Below are positions 56,251 through 64,000 of a stretch of DNA of 64,000 bases, in pieces. The stretch spans positions 1,426,001 to 1,490,000 of the forward strand of contig NC_006087.1 in assembly GCF_000007665.1 (NCBI RefSeq), written 5' to 3'. The DNA comes from Leifsonia xyli subsp. xyli str. CTCB07 (GTDB lineage Bacteria; Actinomycetota; Actinomycetes; Actinomycetales; Microbacteriaceae). Every line of letters begins with the position of its first letter. Position 1 is the stretch's first letter. The position numbers and the translations under genes were made by a program. The notes under the pieces are model-generated. The model saw only the letters and a list, made by a program, of their open reading frames with translations. It was not told the DNA's origin and did no database searches.

Positions 56251-57606
56251 TCAGCGGTTCGGGACGGCTTGCGTCCGCTGGAGGAGGCCGCTCGCCGGGA
56301 TGACCAGCCCGCCCTTGTCGATCCCGATCATCGCCAGGTTGCGCATGGACTCTGTGCCGGCCATGAAGTACTCGTTGTGTCCGGTCGAGCCGGCGAGCGT
56401 CTTGTGCGTGATCGGGTCGACCGCCCCCTCCACCCCCATCGACTTCGCGCCGTAGAAGGGCGCTCCCGGGTCGGAACCGAAGAACGCGCTGTCCACGATC
56501 GGGTCCATCGGCGCCTCGCCAACGTAGACATTACCGTTCGCGACGGAGAGGTCCTCGACCGACTGGGCATTGGAACCCGACGAGCCCATCAGGGCGAGCG
56601 CGTCCACCGTCACCGTGTGGCGCTCGAGAGCGAGCAGCGCGGCCGTCGAGCCGTACGAGTGCGCGAACACGCAGAGATACGGCTGATCGCCCGCACGGAG
56701 GCTGCGGATGCCCTCGAGCGTCCGCTCCAGGCTGTCCGCGCCCTGTTCTGCGAGCGTCAGGCTGCCGATATTCATCAGGACCGGGGTCTGGTAGCCGATC
56801 CACGCGACGACCGCGACGCCCGGAGCGCTGTGGCCGCCCGGGAAACCCTTCAGGTGCGCGCTCTGCTGGTCGTGCAGTTCCTGCGCGACCGTCGCCCACG
56901 ACCCGATCTGCTCCTTGACTGACATGTACATGCCCGGCACGAGGACGCTGACATACGACGCCGTGCTGAGATCGCCGACCGCGATCGCCGCCCGGGCGTC
57001 CCCGGCAGGGTCCAGGGTGACGAGGGTGCGCTCGACGCCGTCTTTCCTGGCGAGCGCAGCCTTCACCTTGCCCAGCGTGTCCAGCCGGCGTTGGAGGACG
57101 ACCCGCCCGTCCTTGCCCCGCTCGGTGCTCAACCGCCGCTCGGCCGACGCGATCGTGCGGTCCAGGTCCAGTGTGTTCGCCTTCCCGCGGACGGAGTACG
57201 GGATGCCCTCCAGATTGCCGACCAGGTGCGGACTGCTCTGCAGCAGCGCCGATCGCCGGGCCGGATCGAGGAGCTTCCAGAGCTGAGCGACATCGGCGGC
57301 GGCCGGCGGGCGGGCGAGAAGCCGGTGGACCTCCGCCGCGTGAGCGCTCAGGAAGCCGGGGAGCGCCGCGGGATCGACGGTCTGGATGCTCGACAGCAAC
57401 GGCGAGCGAGCGGCGACCGGGACCGCCCCGGGGACGGAAGCCGAGTTCGCGGGGACGTCACCGGCCGGCGACAGACCGGACGCGGCGAGGCTGACGCTAG
57501 GGCCGGCGGTGAGCCGGTCCGGGAGTTCCGCGGGAACGCTGACGGCCCCGGTGAGTCCCGAGACGACCGAGGTAACGATCGAGAACGCTGCGAAGCCGAC
57601 CAGCAT
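56251..57606 (-). CDS. DUF1023 alpha/beta-hydrolase, secreted or membrane-anchored
   Basis: The 451-residue protein has a hydrophobic start (LVGFAAFSIVTSVVSG), a helical region, and a C-terminal hydrolase domain: VLVPGMYMSV, VAVVAWIGYQTP, LCVFAHSYGSTAALLAL with the nucleophile serine in HSYGS, and STGHNEYF with the histidine. It matches actinobacterial DUF1023 proteins. GGGAG stands 9 nt before ATG 57606; GTG 57669 is an alternative. Substrate unknown. Confidence 0.85.
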   Translation of the reverse strand: MLVGFAAFSIVTSVVSGLTGAVSVPAELPDRLTAGPSVSLAASGLSPAGDVPANSASVPGAVPVAARSPLLSSIQTVDPAALPGFLSAHAAEVHRLLARPPAAADVAQLWKLLDPARRSALLQSSPHLVGNLEGIPYSVRGKANTLDLDRTIASAERRLSTERGKDGRVVLQRRLDTLGKVKAALARKDGVERTLVTLDPAGDARAAIAVGDLSTASYVSVLVPGMYMSVKEQIGSWATVAQELHDQQSAHLKGFPGGHSAPGVAVVAWIGYQTPVLMNIGSLTLAEQGADSLERTLEGIRSLRAGDQPYLCVFAHSYGSTAALLALERHTVTVDALALMGSSGSNAQSVEDLSVANGNVYVGEAPMDPIVDSAFFGSDPGAPFYGAKSMGVEGAVDPITHKTLAGSTGHNEYFMAGTESMRNLAMIGIDKGGLVIPASGLLQRTQAVPNR

Positions 57607-57760
57607 TCTTTCCGAATCTCCCTCCACGAGCGAGCCAAGCCCATAGGCACGCAACGAGCGAACGCGCACTTCTACTGTACCGGGAGCCGCTGAGGACCGC
57701 CCGGAAGTTCTACCCCCATTTCTCGGGAAGAAATCACTCCCTATTTCCACAAACAAGGGA

Positions 57761-60028
<2,268 letters not shown>

Positions 60029-60108
60029 TCAGCAAGCATATAAACGACCGCTGACCCCGATGCCCGCCCCACGCCCCACCGGGCCGGCAGAGCCGACCGG
60101 GGCGGGCG

Positions 60109-61209
60109 TCAGACCGGGACGGCGGAGACGGCGCGGTCGATGGTGGTCTGGCCGAGGACGCGGGTCCCCGCGTACACCACGGCGGTCTGCCCGGGTGCGA
60201 CGCCGTTGAGGGGGGCGTCCGGACGGATCACGAGCTCGCCACCGGCCACCCGGGCCACGGCGGGCACCGGGTCGGCGTGCGCCCGGATCTGCACCTCGCA
60301 GGCGAACGGCGTGTCCGGGGATGCGGGCGGCGTCCCCGCCCAGGTGTACCGCGCACCGGCGATCTCCGCGATGTCCAGAGCCTCTTTCGGGCCGACGACG
60401 ACGGTGTTGTCCTTCGGGCGCACTTCGAGCACGAAACGCGGCCGGCCGTCCGGCGAGGGGAAACCGATGTTCAGGCCCTTGCGCTGGCCGACTGTGTAGG
60501 CGTGTGCGCCCTCGTGCGTTCCGATCCGGGCCCCGCTGCGGTCCAGGATATCTCCGGTCTCGGCGCCCACCCGCTCGGCGAGCCAGCCGCGGGTGTCCCC
60601 GTCCGGGATGAAGCAGATGTCGTGCGAGTCCGGTTTCGCCGCCACCGTCAGCCCCCGCGCGGCGGCCTCGGCCCGAACCTCCGCCTTGGAGGGTGTGACG
60701 CCGAGCGGGAACATCGAGTGCGCCAGCTGGTCAGCGGTCAGCACGCCGAGGACATACGACTGATCCTTCGCCCACGCGCTTGCCCGGTGCAGTTCTCGGT
60801 TGCCATCGGCGTCCGTCACGATGCTGGCATAGTGTCCCGTACACACGGCGTCGAAACCGAGATCGAGCGCCTTCTCGAGCAGCGCGGCGAACTTGATCTT
60901 CTCGTTGCAGCGCATGCACGGGTTGGGGGTGCGGCCCGCGGAGTACTCGGCGATGAAATCGTCCACGACATCGAGGGCGAAGCGCTCGGAGAAGTCCCAG
61001 ACGTAATAGGGGATGCCGATGACGTTCGCTGCACGCTGCGCGTCCATAGAGTCCTCGATCGTGCAGCAACCGCGGCTGCCCGTGTGCAGGGTTCCTGGCA
61101 GCCGGCTCAGCGCCAAATGCACCCCGACCACTTCGTGCCCCGCCTCGACCGCGCGCGCCGCAGCCACGGCCGAGTCGACGCCGCCGCTCATCGCTGCCAG
61201 AACCCTCAC
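60109..61209 (-). CDS. mnmA: tRNA-specific 2-thiouridylase MnmA
   Basis: The 366-residue enzyme thiolates U34 of tRNA for Lys, Glu and Gln. The PP-loop SGGVDSA lies at 8-14, the catalytic C98 in TPNPCMRCN and C199 in HDICFIPDG; the C-terminal beta domain is complete. It accepts sulfur from a cysteine desulfurase, whose gene lies at 61453 on the same strand upstream, with a 61-residue gene between. ATG 61209. Confidence 0.97.
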   Translation of the reverse strand: MRVLAAMSGGVDSAVAAARAVEAGHEVVGVHLALSRLPGTLHTGSRGCCTIEDSMDAQRAANVIGIPYYVWDFSERFALDVVDDFIAEYSAGRTPNPCMRCNEKIKFAALLEKALDLGFDAVCTGHYASIVTDADGNRELHRASAWAKDQSYVLGVLTADQLAHSMFPLGVTPSKAEVRAEAAARGLTVAAKPDSHDICFIPDGDTRGWLAERVGAETGDILDRSGARIGTHEGAHAYTVGQRKGLNIGFPSPDGRPRFVLEVRPKDNTVVVGPKEALDIAEIAGARYTWAGTPPASPDTPFACEVQIRAHADPVPAVARVAGGELVIRPDAPLNGVAPGQTAVVYAGTRVLGQTTIDRAVSAVPV

Positions 61210-61254
61210 CCGAGGAATCCTACGCCGCCGCAGCTGGGCGAGCGCCGCACGAGA

Positions 61255-61440
61255 TCAGTCGTCGAACTCGATCGCGGCGAGGAGCTGGATGTGCGAGGAC
61301 CACTGCCACCAGTTCGGCCCGATCGCGGTCAGGGCGACCACTCTCGGGTTCTTGTAGGAGCCGAGCACCTGCCGGAGGGCCGCCTCGGCGTCGCGCAGGC
61401 TAGTCGTTTTGACATCAACCGTGATGAGATCCCGTTTCAT
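61255..61440 (-). CDS. Small hypothetical protein
   Basis: A 61-residue frame starts KRDLITVDVKTTSLRDAEAA and ends WSSHIQLLAAIEFDD. It lies 12 bp after the cysteine desulfurase gene and 45 bp before mnmA, so probably in one operon. Family not recognised; no membrane segment. Confidence 0.6.
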   Translation of the reverse strand: MKRDLITVDVKTTSLRDAEAALRQVLGSYKNPRVVALTAIGPNWWQWSSHIQLLAAIEFDD

Positions 61441-61452
61441 CCTGCCTTTGTA

Positions 61453-62631
61453 TCAGACAAGCCGGGTCGCCCGCTCGGCGAGACCCGCGCGGGTGGCCCG
61501 GGCGCAGACGTCCGGGAGGGCCGCAAGCAGAGCGTCCACATCCGCGGCGGTCGACGTTCGCCCAAGGGTGAACCGCAGGGCGCTCCGCGCGTCGGCCTCG
61601 CCCCTGCCCATCGCGAGCAGAACCGGCGAGGGCTCCGGGATGCCGGCCGTGCAGGCGGAGCCCGTCGACACCGACACCCCCGCCCGGTCGAGGAGGAAGA
61701 GCAGGGAGTCGCCCTGCGCGCCCGGGAACACGAAGTGCGCGTTCCCGGCGACCCGCTCCCCCGACGCGGGCTCCGGCCCGCTCAGCCGCGCCGATGGGAC
61801 CGCCGCCCGCACACCCGCGACGAGCCGAGCCGTCAGCGCCGTCAGCCGCGACGACTCCGCCTCCCGCTCAGACTCGGCCGCCCGCGCGGCCGCCGCGAAG
61901 GCGACCGCAGCCGCCACATCCTGTGTGCCGCTGCGCACCTGGCGCTGCTGTCCGCCGCCGTGCAGAAGCGGCACGACCGCAGCTGTCCTCGCGAGCACGA
62001 GCGCGCCGATGCCCACCGGCCCGCCGATCTTGTGGGCGGAGACGCTCAGTGCGTCGGCACCGAGCGCGGCGAAGTCGATCGGAAGGTGACCGTAGGCGGA
62101 GACCGCGTCGACGTGTGCCGGGACCCCCGCCGCGCGTGAAAGCGCCACGAGTTCGGCGGTGGGCTGCACGGTGCCGACCTCGTTGTTGACGGCGAGGAAA
62201 GAAAGGAGCGCGATGTCCTCGCCGCCCTCGAACTCCGGCGGAAGGATGCGGCCCGCCGCGTCGAGCGGAAGCCACTCGGGGCGCGCGCCCTCCGCCCGCT
62301 CCAGCCACTCGACCGTATCCGTGGTCGCGTGGTGCTCGCCGCCTGGGAGGAGGATGCGCGGCCGTTTGCGGCCGGTGTTCCGCGACCAGTACATCCCTTT
62401 GACCGCGAGGTTGATCGCTTCGGTGCCGCCGGAGGTGAAGACAACCTCCACCGGGTCGCAGCCGAGCGTCGCCGCGACCGTCTCGCGCGCCTCTTCCAGC
62501 ATCCGCCGTGCCTGCTGGCCCTGGCTGTGGATGCTGGCGGGGTTCCCGACGACGCCGAGCGCCGCGACCAGAGCCTCCGCGGCCTCGGGGCGCAACGGCG
62601 TGGTGGCCGCGTGATCGAGATAGACCGGCAC
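61453..62631 (-). CDS. Cysteine desulfurase (NifS/IscS-like)
   Basis: The 392-residue PLP enzyme takes sulfur from cysteine and passes it as persulfide. Visible: YLDHAATTPLRPEA at the start, GGEHHAT, HVDAVSAYGHL, the PLP lysine in SVSAHKIGGPVG, and the active cysteine in STGSACTAG. GTG 62631 follows GGGAGGAG with 5 nt spacing. As first gene before mnmA it is likely the sulfur donor for tRNA thiolation. Confidence 0.95.
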   Translation of the reverse strand: MPVYLDHAATTPLRPEAAEALVAALGVVGNPASIHSQGQQARRMLEEARETVAATLGCDPVEVVFTSGGTEAINLAVKGMYWSRNTGRKRPRILLPGGEHHATTDTVEWLERAEGARPEWLPLDAAGRILPPEFEGGEDIALLSFLAVNNEVGTVQPTAELVALSRAAGVPAHVDAVSAYGHLPIDFAALGADALSVSAHKIGGPVGIGALVLARTAAVVPLLHGGGQQRQVRSGTQDVAAAVAFAAAARAAESEREAESSRLTALTARLVAGVRAAVPSARLSGPEPASGERVAGNAHFVFPGAQGDSLLFLLDRAGVSVSTGSACTAGIPEPSPVLLAMGRGEADARSALRFTLGRTSTAADVDALLAALPDVCARATRAGLAERATRLV

Positions 62632-62685
62632 CGCGACTCCTCCCGTCACTGAGCGAACCGACTGCTGTTCACTACTGTAAGACGC

Positions 62686-63293
62686 ATGACCTCCGCCGAC
62701 CCTCTCCGCGATCTCGGTGTCCGCATCGGACCGCAGGGCGGCGAGCTGAGGGTCTACTCCGAGCACGCCGACGCGATGGAACTCTGCCTGTTCGACCCCC
62801 AGGACCCGAGCTGGCTGGTCAAGACCGTGACGATGACGAAGGACGCGGGCAACGTCTGGGCCGGGCGCTCCCAATCGTTGCAGGCGGGCAGCCTCTACGC
62901 CATCCGGGTGTCCGGTCCCGCTTCGCCGCAGAACGTCTTCGCCTCGGAGACGCTGCTGCTGGACCCCTACGCGCGAGGGCTGGTACGGGTGGGTGCGGAC
63001 GAATGGCGCTCGATCGTGGTCGGTGAAGGCTTCGACTGGGGCGGCGTCGGCAAACCGGGCACACCGCTGGAGCGCACCGTCGTCTACGAGGCGCATGTGC
63101 GCGGCCTCAGCCGGCTGAACCCGGAGGTCCCGGAGGAGCTGCGCGGCACCTACGCAGGGCTGGCTCACGAGTCGGCCATCGGCTATCTGAAGGATCTCGG
63201 CGTCACCGCGGTCGAACTGCTGCTGGTGCAAGCGTTCGTCTCCGAGCAGCGGCTCCTCCGGCAGGGCCTCACAAACTACTGGGGCTCGCCCAC
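62686..63293 (+). pseudogene. glgX: Glycogen debranching enzyme GlgX, N-terminal part cut by IS30
   Basis: ATG 62686 starts the CBM48 domain (RIGPQGGELRVYSEHADAME), then YEAHVRGLSRLNPEVPEELR and GTYAGLAHESAIGYLKDLGV of the GH13 barrel entry, ending GLTNYWG. The family normally continues NYWGYN...FFAP. Homology stops at 63293 where the IS30 copy begins, so about 200 of 700 residues remain. Loss would impair glycogen breakdown. Where the rest lies is a question for the flank outside this window. Confidence 0.85.
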
Positions 63294-64000
63294 TCTTGGG
63301 TTCTAGCGGTTGTTGCAACATCTGGAGTTTCTAGGAGTTGCAAGGACCGTGTCCCGTTTAAGGCGCAGTGCGGGGAAGAGGAAGTACACCCAGGCGGAGC
63401 GTGAAGCCTTCTTCGTCATTTTCAAGGAGTCCAGGAGTACGACGATCGCGGCGAGGGAGCTAGGGTTCAACCCCGCGACGTGCGCGCAATGGGTTCGCAA
63501 GGCGGGCCTGGCTAGTCACGGCTACACCGGCGGCGGCATGAGCGCGCACCCATGCAAGGACGAGTACCTGGAGCTGCGGAGCAGCGGGCTCTCGCGCCGC
63601 GAAGCGGTGGGACGAGTCGGAATCAGCCCGAACACGGGATACCTCTGGGACAGTCGAACGGGCGACGCATTTATCCAGATGGTCGCGTGGTCGATTACAA
63701 AGACAGGGTGCCTGTCGTTGTTGATCCTGTTCAGCGGGCGTCGATGCGTTCGCTCGAAGCCGCACTCCACCCACGATTCCTCTCCCTGCAGGAGCGTGAG
63801 CTGATCCGGGACCTGACCAGGGCCGGCCTTTCGTTGTGTCGGGTCGCGGCCAAGCTTGGTCGCTCGGTGTCGACGATCAGTCGAGAGATTCGCCGGAATC
63901 AGCTTCCTGGAGAGGGCGGCTACCATCCATACGTGGCGCATCGGAAAGCGGCCAGCCGCCGACCGCGACCGAAAGCCACGAGGCTGGTCCGCAATCCGCA
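63294..64000 (+). mobile_element. IS30-family insertion sequence, right copy (cut by the window edge)
   Basis: This copy is the inverted duplicate of the element at 1-1151; the shared sequence begins with TCTTGGGTTC at 63294. It interrupts glgX after codon 200. Its first frame starts at 63310 and the same frameshift as in the left copy appears near 63650. The transposase HTH (LSLQERELIRDLTRAG, STISREIRRN) is in view; the DDE core is beyond the edge. Confidence 0.85.
63310..64000 (+). pseudogene. IS30-family transposase, frameshifted, 3' end outside the window
   Basis: The coding is the same as in the left copy. The first frame reads RSAGKRKYTQAEREAFFVIF and runs to 63804. From about 63650 the meaningful frame is another: GRRIYPDGRVVDYKDR, then SMRSLEAALHPRFLSLQERE and the helix-turn-helix, continuing past 64000. 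The junction lies in a short stretch around GGGATACCTCTGGGACAG. Both copies share it, so it is either an old mutation copied by transposition or programmed. Confidence 0.6.

Noticed and set aside
60277..62139. 620-residue + strand frame opposite mnmA and the desulfurase
   Set aside because: It crosses two real genes and an intergenic region with no motif; an artefact of high GC.
61453..63321. 622-residue frame extending the cysteine desulfurase upstream
   Set aside because: The extension runs antisense through glgX. GTG 62631 with GGGAGGAG and the family start fits better.

Overview
The window is about 64 kb of GC-rich chromosomal DNA with actinobacterial housekeeping genes: lsr2, ligA, gatCAB, mnmA with a cysteine desulfurase, orn, and an ECF thiamine-type transporter under a TPP riboswitch. 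Gene content, codon bias, the many insertion sequences and the number of single-lesion pseudogenes fit a member of the Microbacteriaceae undergoing genome decay. A Leifsonia xyli-like organism is the best guess, by inference only; no marker names the species.

Layout. (1) 1-15 kb is an insertion-sequence graveyard: an IS30-type element at the left edge, IS3 remnants, an IS110 element wedged between an IS3 and an IS256 remnant, one intact IS21 element (4735-7363), a second IS256 remnant, a resolvase fragment, a secreted propeller protein, an orphan AAA ATPase, a VapC stump cut by a second, frameshifted IS21 element (12192-14389), and another IS3 fragment. (2) 15-26.5 kb is an accessory cell-surface island: a dead toxin with a live antitoxin, a CPBP membrane protease, secreted proteins, a surface RCC1-repeat gene made of seven near-identical 156-bp units (two carrying TGA stops), an exosortase-family protein coupled to a GT2 glycosyltransferase, a secreted barrel-like protein, a second GT2, wecB, and two tiny related LAxTG-type membrane proteins. 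(3) 26.5-35.3 kb holds an IS3-truncated LuxR regulator, then an ABC importer operon (binding protein, ATPase, fused permease, PP2C-like protein, EEP phosphatase, LacI regulator) with single-base frameshifts in three genes, and a LysM-type lipoprotein. (4) 35.8-63.3 kb is mostly core chromosome: lsr2, tRNA-His, orn, SGNH hydrolase, thioredoxin-like protein, lytic transglycosylase-like protein, metallopeptidase, the ykoE-ecfA-ecfT-kinase operon, dinB, an aldo/keto reductase broken by point lesions and by an IS481 element, a broken fadD, gatCAB, a DUF1023 hydrolase, ligA, mnmA, a cysteine desulfurase and the 5' part of glgX. (5) At 63294 glgX is cut by a second copy of the left-edge IS30-type element in opposite orientation, so the whole window is bounded by inverted IS copies.

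Working links: the cysteine desulfurase and MnmA together can supply sulfur for tRNA 2-thiouridine; GatCAB forms one amidotransferase operon; YkoE with the fused ATPase and T component forms one importer; WecB may supply UDP-ManNAc to the GT2 enzymes of the exosortase island. The island is the most unusual part of the window. Much of the rest records decay: more than a dozen genes carry a frameshift, a nonsense codon or an IS truncation.
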